From Achromobacter ruhlandii (lineage in GTDB: Bacteria > Pseudomonadota > Gammaproteobacteria > Burkholderiales > Burkholderiaceae_B), in assembly GCF_902859695.1 (NCBI RefSeq), contig NZ_CADIJL010000006.1, positions 174,610-238,609 on the forward strand: a stretch of 64,000 nucleotides of DNA, written 5' to 3'. This document shows, piece by piece, positions 52,543 through 62,118 of this stretch. The notes under the pieces are model-generated. The model worked only from the letters and a program-made list of their open reading frames with translations, was not told the origin of the DNA and made no database searches. The position numbers and the translations under genes are program-made. Each line of letters opens with the position of its first letter. Within the stretch, counting starts at the first letter, position 1.

Positions 52543-55161
52543 ATGGCTCATTTCCCCGCCAGCCGCGCGCGCGGCTATTCACTCAACCGAGAGGTTCCAT
52601 GCCGACTGACCCGCCTGGCCCTGGCGCTGCGCATCGCCACCGCGCTGGCTGCCCCAGCCGTTGCGCTGTGGCCGGCCGCCGCCGCGCTGGCGCAGATCGC
52701 GCCGACCGAGCAGGCGCGCACCTACCGCATTCCGGCCGGCCCGCTGGCCGAGAACCTGTCGCGTTTCGCCGACAACGCCGGCGTCACGGTGCTGTTCGAC
52801 GCGGCGCTGGTGGGCCAGCGGCGTGGCGCCGGCCTGAACGGGGATTACGCCGTGGCTGACGGCTTCGCCCGCCTGCTGGCCGGCAGCGGCCTGGCCGCGC
52901 GCGAGCGCAGCCCGGGCGTGTTCGTGCTGCAGGCGTTGCCGTCCCGCGGCGTGACGCAGCTGACACCGGTCACGGTCGAGGGCGAGGGCGCGGCGGTCAC
53001 GCCGGCGTGGGAGACCCGCAGCGACCGCAAGCGCCTGGACGACGCGCAGGTGCGCGGTTGGAGCGACCTGGGCAAGCGCCTGGAACCGGGCGTGAACTTC
53101 AACCGCCAGAACAACAGCATCAACATTCGCGGGCTTGACCAGGATCGCGTGCTGACGCGGGTGGATGGCATCCGCCTGCCGTGGCTCGATGACGGCGCGC
53201 GCGGCGTCAAGGGCGGGCTGGAGGCGGTGGACTTCAATTCCCTGTCACGCCTGGACATCGTGCGCGGCGCCGACGCCAGCGCGGGCGGCTCGGGCGCCAT
53301 CTCCGGCATGGCCGACCTGTACACGCTCGATCCCTCGGACCTGCTGAGCGACGGCAAGACCTTCGGCGCGCTGGCCAAGACCGACTACGACACCGCCGAC
53401 AGCAGCTGGGGCGCCAACGCCGCGCTGGCCGGGCAGATCCACCGCAATACCTTCTGGCTGGTGCAGGCGGGCGTGCGCAACGGCCATGCGCTGGACAATC
53501 GCGGCGACGTCGGCGGCTACGGCCCGCGCCGCAGCGAACCCACGCCCGAAGACTATGACCAGCGCAGTTTCCTCCTCAAGCTGCAGCAGCGCGTCGAGGG
53601 CGGCCACCGCTTCGGCCTGACCGGCGAATACTTCAAGCGCAAGGCCACGCAGGACAGCATGTTCGAACAGGGGCCGGGCACCAGCTACCTGATCGGCGAG
53701 AACACCACCCGGAAGGAAACCGAGCGCCAGCGCGTGTCGCTCGATTATTCCTACAAGGCGCCCGCCGAGGGCGGCTGGATCGACAGCGCCACGGCGGTGG
53801 TGTACTGGCAGCGCATGCAGCTCGACAGCGCGCTCGATGGCGAACGCAGCCGCGATGCGCGCGCCAACATCATTCCCGGCGATCCGTTCAGCTATGGCTT
53901 CCCCAGTGGCGCCTACGGCCGCAACAACTCCATCCGCCAGACCATGTTCGGCGCCAATGGCGAACTGACCAAGCGGCTGGCGGGCAACACGGTGTCGCAG
54001 TTGTGGACCGTGGGCGGCGAGTGGTATGGCAACAAGACCGAGCAGAACTCCAGCGGCTACGACAACTGCCCCACCGTGCGGGCCGGCACGCCGGCGCCGT
54101 TCGGCCCGCGCACCTGCGACATGCTGCACACCAACCAGGCCGACGTGCCGCTGTCCAAGGGCAGCCAGTGGGCGCTGTGGATGTCGGACGAATTCAGCTT
54201 CGGCGATGGCCGCTACACCGTCATGCCGGCGCTGCGCTACGACCACTACGAGCAGAAGCCCAGGTCCACCGAAAGCTACGCCAGCAACCGCAACGGCGGC
54301 GTGTTGCCGCCCGAGAACAGCGGCGGGCGCTTCTCGCCCAAGCTGCTGACCACCTGGAAGGCGGCCGACGCGCTGAGCCTGTACGCGCAGTACGCCTATG
54401 GCTTCAAGGCGCCCAGCGCGACGCAGCTCTACACCAACTACGGCGGCCCCGGCACCTACCTGCGGGTCGGCAATCCCTACCTGAAGCCGGAAACCAGCAA
54501 GGGGTGGGAACTGGGCGCCAAGCTGGGTTCCGATTCGCTCGGCGGCGCGGTATCGTTCTTCGATAACCGCTACCAGAATTTCATCGACAGCAACGTGCCG
54601 CTGGATGCCAACTCGCCGCAATGGCAGCCGGGCTGGGCCGGGCAGTACCCGTTGGGCATCACCGGCAACGTCAACCGCGCCAAGGTGCGCATCTACGGCG
54701 CCGAGGCCAGCGCGCACTGGAAGTTCTCGCCGGGCTGGCGCACGTGGGGTTCGCTGGCGTGGGCCGTGGGCAAGGACGAAGGCACCGGCCAATACCTGAA
54801 CTCGGTGGCGCCGCTGAAGGCGGTGCTGGGCGTGGGCTATGGCCGCGACGTGTGGGGCGTGGACGCGCTGCTGACGACCGCCCTGCGTCGCAACAAGGTC
54901 GAATACCCGGAGGCCGGCGCCTCGACGCCCAACCGCGACTTCCAGGCGCCCGGCTACGGCGTGGTGGACCTCATGGGCTACTGGCGGCCGACGGCGGTCA
55001 AGGGGCTGCAGGTGCAGGCTGGCGTGTTCAACCTGTTCGACAAGAAGTACTGGGAAGCGATCAACGTGCCGACCGCCGGCGCCACGGCCCTGCCGCGGCC
55101 GGTTGACTGGTACACGGAGCCGGGGCGCAGCCTGCGCGTCTCGCTGACTTATCAATACTGA
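52543..55161 (+). CDS. bhuR: outer-membrane heme receptor with signalling domain
   Basis: An 872-residue TonB-dependent heme/hemoprotein receptor. After the signal peptide, an STN domain (about 55-130, TYRIPAGPLAENLSRFADNA) marks it as a surface-signalling transducer. The plug follows (NNSINIRGLDQDRVLTRVDG). Heme-receptor motifs are FKAPSATQLY (FRAP-like) and VGNPYLKPETSKG (NPNL-like). The barrel ends SLRVSLTYQY. An AAGGA site precedes the ATG. Confidence 0.96.
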   Translation: MAHFPASRARGYSLNREVPCRLTRLALALRIATALAAPAVALWPAAAALAQIAPTEQARTYRIPAGPLAENLSRFADNAGVTVLFDAALVGQRRGAGLNGDYAVADGFARLLAGSGLAARERSPGVFVLQALPSRGVTQLTPVTVEGEGAAVTPAWETRSDRKRLDDAQVRGWSDLGKRLEPGVNFNRQNNSINIRGLDQDRVLTRVDGIRLPWLDDGARGVKGGLEAVDFNSLSRLDIVRGADASAGGSGAISGMADLYTLDPSDLLSDGKTFGALAKTDYDTADSSWGANAALAGQIHRNTFWLVQAGVRNGHALDNRGDVGGYGPRRSEPTPEDYDQRSFLLKLQQRVEGGHRFGLTGEYFKRKATQDSMFEQGPGTSYLIGENTTRKETERQRVSLDYSYKAPAEGGWIDSATAVVYWQRMQLDSALDGERSRDARANIIPGDPFSYGFPSGAYGRNNSIRQTMFGANGELTKRLAGNTVSQLWTVGGEWYGNKTEQNSSGYDNCPTVRAGTPAPFGPRTCDMLHTNQADVPLSKGSQWALWMSDEFSFGDGRYTVMPALRYDHYEQKPRSTESYASNRNGGVLPPENSGGRFSPKLLTTWKAADALSLYAQYAYGFKAPSATQLYTNYGGPGTYLRVGNPYLKPETSKGWELGAKLGSDSLGGAVSFFDNRYQNFIDSNVPLDANSPQWQPGWAGQYPLGITGNVNRAKVRIYGAEASAHWKFSPGWRTWGSLAWAVGKDEGTGQYLNSVAPLKAVLGVGYGRDVWGVDALLTTALRRNKVEYPEAGASTPNRDFQAPGYGVVDLMGYWRPTAVKGLQVQAGVFNLFDKKYWEAINVPTAGATALPRPVDWYTEPGRSLRVSLTYQY

Positions 55162-55229
55162 CCCGCGCTGCCGCCGCTGCGCGACAGCGGCGGCAGTCCT
55201 GATTTTCCATTCCGGCCGGAGAGACCGCA

Positions 55230-56288
55230 ATGAACCAAGAAGTGAAGCATCCTGATTTCGCGACCCGCGCCGCCGAGCTGCGCGCCCGCAACGACGCGCT
55301 GGCGGCGTCCAGGCCCGGCCTGCGCGCCCGCAACCTGGCCCAGGAACTCGGCGTGTCCGAGGCCGAATGGGTCGCGGCCGGCTGTGGCGGCGTCAAGGCC
55401 ACCGAACTGCACGGCCAGCCGCAGGAGATCTTCCGCGAACTGGGCACGCTGGGCCCGGTGATGGCCCTGACGCGCAATGACTGGTGCGTGCATGAGCGCC
55501 ACGGCGCCTACCTGGACATCCAGGCCGACGGACCGGTCGGCCTGGTGCTGGGGCCTGACATCGACCTGCGCGTATTCTTCTCGTGCTGGAAGTCGGCCTG
55601 GGCGGTCGAGCAGGACGGCCGCCACAGCCTGCAGTTCTTCGACGGCGCGGGCGTGGCGGTGCACAAGGTCTACCGCACCGAAGCCACCGACGTCGCCGCG
55701 TATGACGCGCTGGTGGCCAGGTTCGCCGGCGCTTCGCGCTGGCCCGAGACCGCGCCCTATGCGCCCGCCGCCGACGCGCCGAGCGTCGAGGACAGCGCCC
55801 GGTGGCGCCAGGCCTGGCTGGGCATGCAGGACACGCACGAGTTCTTTCCGCTGCTGCGCAAGTTCAAGGTGTCGCGGCTGGCGGCGCTGGCCGCGGCCGG
55901 CGAAGACCTGGCGCAGACGGTGCCGGCGGAGTCGGTCGAGCGCATGCTGGAGTCGGCGGCGGCCAGCGGCCTGTCGATCATGTGCTTCGTGGGCAACCGC
56001 GGCATGATCCAGATCCACACCGGCCCGGTTCGGCAGTTGCGCCGCACCGGCCCGTGGTTCAACGTGCTGGATCCGACCTTCAACCTGCACCTGGACACCA
56101 CCGCCATCGCGTCGGCCTGGGTGGTGAACAAACCCACCAGCGATGGCTGGGTGACGTCGCTGGAACTGTATTCGTCCAGCGGCGATCTGATCGCGCAGTT
56201 CTTCGGCGAGCGCAAGCCGGGCAAGCCGGAGCTGGCGGGGTGGCGTGAATTGATGTCGGGCCTGTGCCGCGTGCCGTTGGCCGCTTGA
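55230..56288 (+). CDS. bhuS: cytoplasmic heme-handling protein (HmuS/ChuS-like)
   Basis: A 352-residue soluble protein built of two HmuS repeats (about residues 20-170 and 195-345), as shown by RARNLAQELGVSEAEWVAAG and later LYSSSGDLIAQFFGERKPGK. Homologues bind heme inside the cell and pass it on or degrade it. It sits between the receptor and the ABC genes, as in the Bordetella bhuRSTUV order. A GGAGAGA site is upstream. Confidence 0.95.
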   Translation: MNQEVKHPDFATRAAELRARNDALAASRPGLRARNLAQELGVSEAEWVAAGCGGVKATELHGQPQEIFRELGTLGPVMALTRNDWCVHERHGAYLDIQADGPVGLVLGPDIDLRVFFSCWKSAWAVEQDGRHSLQFFDGAGVAVHKVYRTEATDVAAYDALVARFAGASRWPETAPYAPAADAPSVEDSARWRQAWLGMQDTHEFFPLLRKFKVSRLAALAAAGEDLAQTVPAESVERMLESAAASGLSIMCFVGNRGMIQIHTGPVRQLRRTGPWFNVLDPTFNLHLDTTAIASAWVVNKPTSDGWVTSLELYSSSGDLIAQFFGERKPGKPELAGWRELMSGLCRVPLAA

Positions 56289-56298
56289 GGATGATGCA

Positions 56299-57129
56299 AT
56301 GAAGAAATGGCTGGCGGTGGCGGCTTGGATGCTGGTGGCGGGCGCGCAGGCGGCGCCGCCCGAACGCGTGGTGACGCTGGGCGGCAGCGTGACCGAGATC
56401 GTTTACGGCCTGGGGCAGGGCGGCCGGCTGGTCGGCGACGACCAGTCCAGCCTGTACCCGGAGGCCGCGACCCGGTTGCCGCGCGTTGGCTATTACCGCG
56501 CGGTGCCGGTCGAAGGCGTACTTGCGCTCAAGCCCGACCTGGTGCTGGCCTCGGAGCAGGCCGGGCCGCCCGAGGCGCTCAAGCGCCTGGGCGAAGTCGG
56601 GGTGCGGCTGGTGAGCGTGCCGGACGCGCCGTCGGTCGATTCGCTCAAGGCGCGCATCCGCGCCGTGGCCGGCGCGCTGGACGTGGCGCCGGCCGGCGAG
56701 CAGATGGTGCGGGACGTGACGCGCGAGCTGGCCAAGGCCGAGGCCATGCCGGCCGCGCGCGCGCGGGCGCTGCTGCTGATCAACCGCAACGGCGCGCCGC
56801 AAGGCGCGGGGCGCGGCACCGCGGCGGCCGAAGTCATGCACCTGGCCGGGCTGGCCAACGTGCTGGACGGCCAGCAGGGCTACAAGCCGCTGTCGCCCGA
56901 GGCCATCGGCGCGCTGGCGCCCGACCTGATCATCATCACGCGCGAATCGCTGCAGGCCAGCGGCGGCCTCGATGGCTTTGCGCGCCTGCCCGGCATCGCG
57001 GTGACACAGGCCGCGGCGAAGCGGCGCATCATCGTCATGGACGACCTGCTGATCCTGGGGCTGGGGCCGCGCTTGCCGCAGGCGCTGATCCAGCTCAAGC
57101 AGGAGGCCGCGCATGCCATGGCGCGCTAG
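56299..57129 (+). CDS. bhuT: periplasmic heme-binding protein
   Basis: A 276-residue class III binding protein with a signal peptide (cleavage near AQAA). PPERVVTLGGSVTEIVYGLG opens the domain, GYYRAVPVEGVLALKPDLVL follows, and an axial Tyr for heme is in DQSSLYPE or VGYYRAV. It hands heme to BhuUV. It begins ten bases after bhuS and overlaps bhuU by 17 bases. Confidence 0.95.
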   Translation: MKKWLAVAAWMLVAGAQAAPPERVVTLGGSVTEIVYGLGQGGRLVGDDQSSLYPEAATRLPRVGYYRAVPVEGVLALKPDLVLASEQAGPPEALKRLGEVGVRLVSVPDAPSVDSLKARIRAVAGALDVAPAGEQMVRDVTRELAKAEAMPAARARALLLINRNGAPQGAGRGTAAAEVMHLAGLANVLDGQQGYKPLSPEAIGALAPDLIIITRESLQASGGLDGFARLPGIAVTQAAAKRRIIVMDDLLILGLGPRLPQALIQLKQEAAHAMAR

Positions 57130-58111
57130 CCCGCCGCTGGCGCTGGTGTTGCTGGCTGTGGCGGTGGTGGCGGCGGTGCTGGCGGCCAGCGCCAGCGGCG
57201 CGGTCTCGATTCCGTTGCGCGAGCTGCCGGCGCTGTTGTGGGGCACGCCCACGCCGGAGCAGGCGCTGTGGCGCAACGTGCTGATCGACATCCGCCTGCC
57301 GCGGGTGCTGCTGGCGGTGGTGATGGGCGCGGGCCTGGCGATCTCGGGGGCGGCGCTGCAGGCGCTGTTCCGCAATCCGCTGGCCGAACCGGGGCTGATC
57401 GGCATTTCCGCTGGCGCTTCGCTGGGCGCGGTCAGCGCCATCGTGATGACGCCGGGCGGCTTCTGGTACACCGCGCCGGGCGCCTTCATCGGCAGCCTGG
57501 TCGCGACGCTGTCGGCCTATCTGGTGGGACGGCGCGTGCCGGGCGTGGCGGGGCTGCTGTTGGCGGGCGTGGCGATCACCGCCATCGCCTTCAGCCTGAT
57601 CGGGCTGTTCACCTTCATGGCGTCCGACGCGCAACTGCGCGACCTGACTTTCTGGAACATGGGCAGCCTGGCCGGCGCCAGCTGGAAGCTGCTGGCCTTC
57701 CTGGGGCCGTGGGTGCTACTGCTGTCGCTCTGGCTGATGCGCCAGTGGCGCGTGATGAACGCGCTGCTGCTGGGCGAGCGCGAGGCCCAGCACCTGGGTT
57801 ATTCGCTCAAGCAGGCGCGGGCGCGGCTGGTGCTGGCCTGCACCCTGATCGTCGGGCCGCTGGTGGCCGCCAGCGGCACCATCGTGTTCGTCGGGCTGGT
57901 GGTGCCGCACCTGGTGCGCATGACGCTGGGCGCCAACCATCGCCTGCTGCTGCCCGCCTGCCTGCTGGGCGGCGGGCTGGTGATGACGCTGGCGGACTGG
58001 CTGGCGCGCGTCGTGGTGGTGCCGGCCGAACTGCCGATCGGCCTGGTGACCGGGCTGGTGGGCGGCCCCTTCTTCCTGTGGCTGCTGGCGCGCGGCCGGA
58101 GGCACGGTTGA
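57113..58111 (+). CDS. bhuU: heme ABC transporter permease
   Basis: A 332-residue BtuC/FecCD-type permease with ten helices. Family markers are RLPRVLLAVVMGAGLAISGA, LFRNPLAEPGLIGISAGAS and FVGLVVPHLVRMTLGANHR. It forms a dimer in the inner membrane and moves heme with BhuV. Its TGA overlaps the bhuV ATG (TGATG). Confidence 0.96.
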   Translation: MPWRASPPLALVLLAVAVVAAVLAASASGAVSIPLRELPALLWGTPTPEQALWRNVLIDIRLPRVLLAVVMGAGLAISGAALQALFRNPLAEPGLIGISAGASLGAVSAIVMTPGGFWYTAPGAFIGSLVATLSAYLVGRRVPGVAGLLLAGVAITAIAFSLIGLFTFMASDAQLRDLTFWNMGSLAGASWKLLAFLGPWVLLLSLWLMRQWRVMNALLLGEREAQHLGYSLKQARARLVLACTLIVGPLVAASGTIVFVGLVVPHLVRMTLGANHRLLLPACLLGGGLVMTLADWLARVVVVPAELPIGLVTGLVGGPFFLWLLARGRRHG

Positions 58112-58896
58112 TGCTGGCCGCCGAGAACCTGAGCCTGGCGCGCGACGGCAAGCGCATCCTGGACCGCGTGTCGCTGGCGATCCATCCCGGCGAAGTGGTG
58201 GGCCTGCTGGGCAGCAATGGCGCCGGCAAATCGACCCTGCTGGGCGCGCTGTCGGCCGAGCTGGGCGCGGATGGCGGCAGCCTGACGCTGGATGGGCGGG
58301 CGCTGGGCGGGATGCCGCCGCGCGAGCAGGCGCGCAAGCGCGCGGTGCTGCCGCAAAAGCCCGGGCTGACCTTCGACCTGGGCGTGCGCGAAGTGGTGGC
58401 AATGGGCGCCTATCCGTTTCCGGAACTGTCGCCGGCCGAGGTCGACGAACTGGCGCGGCAGGCGCTGGAATGGGCCGACGTCAGCCACCTGGATGGGCGT
58501 CGCTATCCGCAGCTGTCGGGCGGCGAGCAGCAGCGGGTGCAGTTCGCCCGCGTGCTGGTGCAATGCCGCGCGGCGCGCGCCCAGGGCGAAGCCCGCTACC
58601 TGCTGCTGGACGAACCGACCGCCAGCCTCGATCCCAAGCACCAGGCCGACCTGATGCGACGGGCGGCGCAGCTGGCGCACGAGGGCAACACGGGCGTGCT
58701 GGTGATCCTGCACGACATGAACCTGGCGGCGCGCTGGTGCGACCGCCTGCTGCTGCTGAGCGGCGGCCAGGCGGTGGCGCAGGGCACGCCGGCCGAGGTG
58801 CTGACGCCGGCCAACCTGTTCCTGGCGTACGGCATCCAGGCGCAGGTGATGCCGCATCCGTTGCAGGCGGACCGGTTGCTGGTGCTGATGGCTTGA
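58111..58896 (+). CDS. bhuV: heme ABC transporter ATP-binding protein
   Basis: A 261-residue ATPase. Walker A is GSNGAGKST, the signature LSGGEQQRVQFARVLV, Walker B LLLDEPTASLDP, and the switch His lies in VILHDMNLA. It closes the bhuRSTUV operon. Confidence 0.96.
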   Translation: MLAAENLSLARDGKRILDRVSLAIHPGEVVGLLGSNGAGKSTLLGALSAELGADGGSLTLDGRALGGMPPREQARKRAVLPQKPGLTFDLGVREVVAMGAYPFPELSPAEVDELARQALEWADVSHLDGRRYPQLSGGEQQRVQFARVLVQCRAARAQGEARYLLLDEPTASLDPKHQADLMRRAAQLAHEGNTGVLVILHDMNLAARWCDRLLLLSGGQAVAQGTPAEVLTPANLFLAYGIQAQVMPHPLQADRLLVLMA

Positions 58897-58975
58897 TGGG
58901 CGCCAGCCCCGCTAAAATGGGGCATCGCGGCGGCCGCGGCCGCCTTTTCCTCATCTACCGACAGGACTTAGTGTC

Positions 58976-59458
58976 ATGCCTACTTTCGACGTCGTTTCCG
59001 AAGTCGACAAACACGAACTCACCAACGCCATCGACCAGGCCAACCGCGAGCTCGCCACCCGTTTCGATTTCAAGGGCACGGATGCGAAATTCGAACTGGA
59101 TGGTTTCGTGGTGACGCAGGTGGCGTCGAGCGCGTTCCAGCTCAAGCAGATGCTGGACATCCTGCGCGGCCGGCTGTCGGCGCGCGGGATCGACGTGCGC
59201 TGCCTGGATGTGGCGGATCCGCTGGAGAATCTGGGCGGGGCGCGGCAGAAGATCACGGTGAAGCAGGGGATCGAGCAGCCGGTGGCCAAGAAGCTGATCG
59301 CGGCGATCAAGAACGCCAAGCTCAAGGTCGAGAGCCAGATCAACGGCGACAAGCTGCGGATCAGCGGGAAGAAGCGGGATGATCTGCAGACGGCGATTGC
59401 GTTGTTGAAGAAGACGGATGTGGATTTGCCGTTGCAGTTTGAGAATTTTCGGGACTGA
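58976..59458 (+). CDS. yajQ: YajQ-family nucleotide-binding protein
   Basis: A 160-residue YajQ protein (MPTFDVVSEVDKHELTNAID, FDFKGTDAKFEL, VKQGIEQPVAKKLIAAIKNA). Homologues bind c-di-GMP and nucleic acids and, in Xanthomonas, act on a LysR partner. It is a separate unit 79 bases after bhuV; a TAAAAT hexamer at 58913-58918 is a possible -10. Confidence 0.96.
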   Translation: MPTFDVVSEVDKHELTNAIDQANRELATRFDFKGTDAKFELDGFVVTQVASSAFQLKQMLDILRGRLSARGIDVRCLDVADPLENLGGARQKITVKQGIEQPVAKKLIAAIKNAKLKVESQINGDKLRISGKKRDDLQTAIALLKKTDVDLPLQFENFRD

Positions 59459-59490
59459 CTGGTTTGATGCGGCGGGCGCGTTCGTAGGCC

Positions 59491-59653
59491 GCCCGTTGCG
59501 CGGGGCGCCTGGGGGGTGGGCGCCCACGATTGCGGTCCGGAGCGTTCGCTCCGGACTTCCCCGTTGTCATCTTCGTCACAGCCTACGGCTGCTCCTTCAG
59601 ATTCCCTCGGGCGCATCGAGGTTGCCCACCCCCAGGCGCCCCGCGCAACGGGC
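59491..59653. repeat. 163-base element bounded by a 30-base inverted repeat
   Basis: The left arm 59491-59521 (GCCCGTTGCGCGGGGCGCCT and GGGGGGTGGGC) is repeated inverted at 59624-59653 with one base of difference in the G-run. Inside, GTCCGGAGC-GTTC-GCTCCGGAC (59535-59556) is a perfect hairpin. There is no open frame. It lies in the yajQ/ada-alkA intergenic gap. It looks like a non-autonomous mobile or structural repeat. Confidence 0.8.
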
Positions 59654-59716
59654 TACCGGCGTCTGGGTTTGCGGCGCTGTCAGGTCAGTGAGGGGGCGGA
59701 GAGATTTGCGTTGCCC

Positions 59717-59750
59717 GCAAAGACCGGCCGCGCGGGCGGCCGGTCTTTGC
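59717..59750. other. strong 15-bp hairpin between yajQ and ada-alkA
   Basis: GCAAAGACCGGCCGC (59717-59731) and its inverted copy (59736-59750) form a perfect stem with a four-base loop. There is no T-run on either side, so it is not a standard intrinsic terminator, but it separates two convergent genes. The rest of 59459-59907 shows nothing else I can support. Confidence 0.65.
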
Positions 59751-59907
59751 ATACGCATTGTGCTGCGCCGAGGGGGTGTGCGCTGCGCGCTCGCGGGGGG
59801 GGCTAGAGGCTTTTCCGGAGATGCTGGGTTTTGGTCTTGTTGGGCTGGCCCATTGGGGTGACTCGCGCTTGCATGGCGGCACGGCCCGTTATTCCTTTTC
59901 AATCTCT

Positions 59908-61365
59908 TCAGTATTCCGCCCACAGATGCTGGGCCGCGTAGGCGCGCCAGGGGCGCCAGGCTTCGGCGCGGGCGAGGAGTTGGGCGGGGGTGTATTCGCG
60001 GGATTCGAGTTTTTCCAGGGCGCGGATCAGGCCGATGTCGGAGGCGGGGAAGGCGTCGGGTTCGCGCAGTTGGCGCAGGGCGATGTATTGGGCGGTCCAT
60101 TCGCCGACGCCGCGGATTTCGCGCAGGCGGGCGACGGCGGTGTCGAGGCTGTTGGTGGTGTCGAACAGCCGCGGGTCGGCCAGGGCGGCGGCGGCGACGG
60201 CGGACAAGGTGGCGGCGCGGCTGCGGGGCATGCCGAGCGGGGCGAGGTCGACGGGGGCGACGGCGGCCGGCGTCGGGAACAGGTGGGTCAGATCGCCGTC
60301 GGGCTGCTCCAGGGGTTGGCCGTGGGCGGCGACGAGCTTGCCGGCGAGTTTGATGGCGGCGCCGACGGTGATCTGCTGGCCGAGGACGGCGCGCAGCGCC
60401 AGTTCGAAGCCGTCCCAGGCGCCGGGCACGCGCAGGCCCGGGCGGGCGGCGGTGAGGGCGGCCATGACGGGATCGTGGGCCAGTTGGAGCGCGAGCGCGG
60501 CGGGGTCGCTGGCCAGGTCGAAAACGCGGCGCAGCCGGGCGATGATGGTGGGCAGGGCATGCAGTTGGGGAAAACGGACGGTGGCCTGCAGCGCGTTGCC
60601 CGCGCCGGGTTCGACCCGCACGGTGCCCTGCGCGCCGTCCAGGCCGATGGTGCGCGTGTAGCTGTTGGCCGTGACCCGTTCGATGCCGGGGATGGCGCGC
60701 ACGCGCAGGAAGTCGAGCATGGCGCTCCAGTCGTAGGGCGGGCGGTAGCGCAGCAGCAGTTTGATTTCGCCCTGCGGGCCGGCCGAGACGTCGGGCTTGC
60801 CGGAGCGGCGCAGTTCGCCCGGCGCGCGGCCGAACAAGGCCAGGAAGATCTCATTGAAGCGGCGGATGCTGCCGAAGCCGGCCGCGAATGCGATCTCGGC
60901 CATGGGCAGGCGGGTTTCGTGGATCAGTTGCTTGGCCAGCAGTACGCGCCGGGTCTGCGCCACGGCCACGGGCGACGCGCCCAGGTGCTGGCGGAACTGC
61001 CGCCGCAAGTGGCGCTCGCCGACGCCCAGGCGCGCGGCCAGGGCGTCGAGGCCGGCTTCGTCGAGCGCGCCGAGCTCGATCAGGCCGAGCGCGCGCGCGA
61101 CGCTGTCGGGCAAATCGCGGGCGCGACCGGCGGCGGGCGCGGTTTCCGGGCGGCAGCGCAGGCAGGGGTGGAAGCCCGCTTCCTGCGCGGCTGCCGCCGT
61201 GGGGTAGAAGACGACATTGCGCGACAGCGGCGTGCGCGCCGGACAGACCGGGCGGCAGTAGATGCGCGTGGTCTTGACCGCGGTGAAGAAGCGGCCGTCG
61301 TAACGGGCGTCGCGCACGCGGATGGCGCTGTAGCAGGCGTCATGGTCGAGGTTCATGTGGTCCAT
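59908..61365 (-). CDS. Ada-type sensor fused to AlkA DNA glycosylase
   Basis: A 485-residue fusion. Residues 1-75 are the Ada zinc/methyl-phosphotriester domain with Cys37, 41, 68 and 71, the same spacing as E. coli Ada. An AraC-type helix-turn-helix follows (about 90-190, FAAGFGSIRRFNEIFLALFG). AlkA_N and the HhH-GPD glycosylase occupy 200-485, with catalytic Asp443 in FPASDIGL after LREIRGVGEWTAQY. It senses alkylation and removes 3-methyladenine. The ATG at 61365 is chosen over an upstream GTG. It is divergent from ogt. Confidence 0.94.
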   Translation of the reverse strand: MDHMNLDHDACYSAIRVRDARYDGRFFTAVKTTRIYCRPVCPARTPLSRNVVFYPTAAAAQEAGFHPCLRCRPETAPAAGRARDLPDSVARALGLIELGALDEAGLDALAARLGVGERHLRRQFRQHLGASPVAVAQTRRVLLAKQLIHETRLPMAEIAFAAGFGSIRRFNEIFLALFGRAPGELRRSGKPDVSAGPQGEIKLLLRYRPPYDWSAMLDFLRVRAIPGIERVTANSYTRTIGLDGAQGTVRVEPGAGNALQATVRFPQLHALPTIIARLRRVFDLASDPAALALQLAHDPVMAALTAARPGLRVPGAWDGFELALRAVLGQQITVGAAIKLAGKLVAAHGQPLEQPDGDLTHLFPTPAAVAPVDLAPLGMPRSRAATLSAVAAAALADPRLFDTTNSLDTAVARLREIRGVGEWTAQYIALRQLREPDAFPASDIGLIRALEKLESREYTPAQLLARAEAWRPWRAYAAQHLWAEY

Positions 61366-61501
61366 GCTAGCGCCGTCGGCGGTCACGATCTAGCGGTTTT
61401 CGGACACTGTTGTCACGCGCATTGCCATGTCCGGAATCCGCCAGCGCGTTGCCGCCGGCCGCCCTATATTGGACGCGTCAACGCCACACCCGGAGCCCGC
61501 C

Positions 61502-62053
61502 ATGCCTGTCCAGACCTTCACCCTAGAACGGGTCGCCACCCCCATCGGGAAGATGCTCGTGCTGACCGATGCCGGGCAATGCCTGCGCGCCGTCGATTGG
61601 GAGGATTACGAACCCCGCATGCATGCCCTGCTGCGCCGCCAGTATGGCAAAGGCGCGGTGAAAGTGGCCGATGCCGCGCGCGCCTCGGCGGCCAGCCGCG
61701 CCTTGCTGGCTTATTTCGATGGCCAGGTCGATGCGATCGACCCGTTGCAGGTGGCGCTGGGCGGCACCGATTTCCAGCGCCAGGTATGGCGCGCGCTGCG
61801 CGAAATCGAGCCGGGCGACACGGTCAGCTATGGCGCGCTGGCCGGGCGTATCGGCCGGGCATCGGCGGTGCGCGCCGTGGGCATGGCCAATGGGGCCAAT
61901 CCGGTGGGGATCGTGGTGCCGTGCCACCGGGTCATCGGCGCCGATGCGTCGCTGACCGGCTACGGCGGCGGGCTGCATCGCAAGCGCTGGCTGCTGGAGC
62001 ATGAGGCCTGCTGGCGCGCCGCGCGGGGCGCGTCGTTGGCGCGGGCCGCCTGA
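61502..62053 (+). CDS. ogt: methylated-DNA-cysteine methyltransferase
   Basis: A 183-residue MGMT that transfers methyl from O6-methylguanine to Cys141 in VVPCHRVIG; the Arg finger region is [14 protein letters not shown] suicide repair enzyme. It is divergent from the Ada-AlkA sensor over a 136-base spacer, so it is probably induced by that protein on alkylation. Together they form a compact adaptive response. Confidence 0.96.
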   Translation: MPVQTFTLERVATPIGKMLVLTDAGQCLRAVDWEDYEPRMHALLRRQYGKGAVKVADAARASAASRALLAYFDGQVDAIDPLQVALGGTDFQRQVWRALREIEPGDTVSYGALAGRIGRASAVRAVGMANGANPVGIVVPCHRVIGADASLTGYGGGLHRKRWLLEHEACWRAARGASLARAA

Positions 62054-62118
62054 GGCGGCCGCAACGGCGGCGGGATGCCCGCGTCACATCGGCGCGGGCG
62101 GTCGCCGGATCGAGGCCG

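Noticed and set aside
59717..59750. Calling the hairpin a Rho-independent terminator
   Set aside because: The stem is excellent but no T-run follows on either strand.
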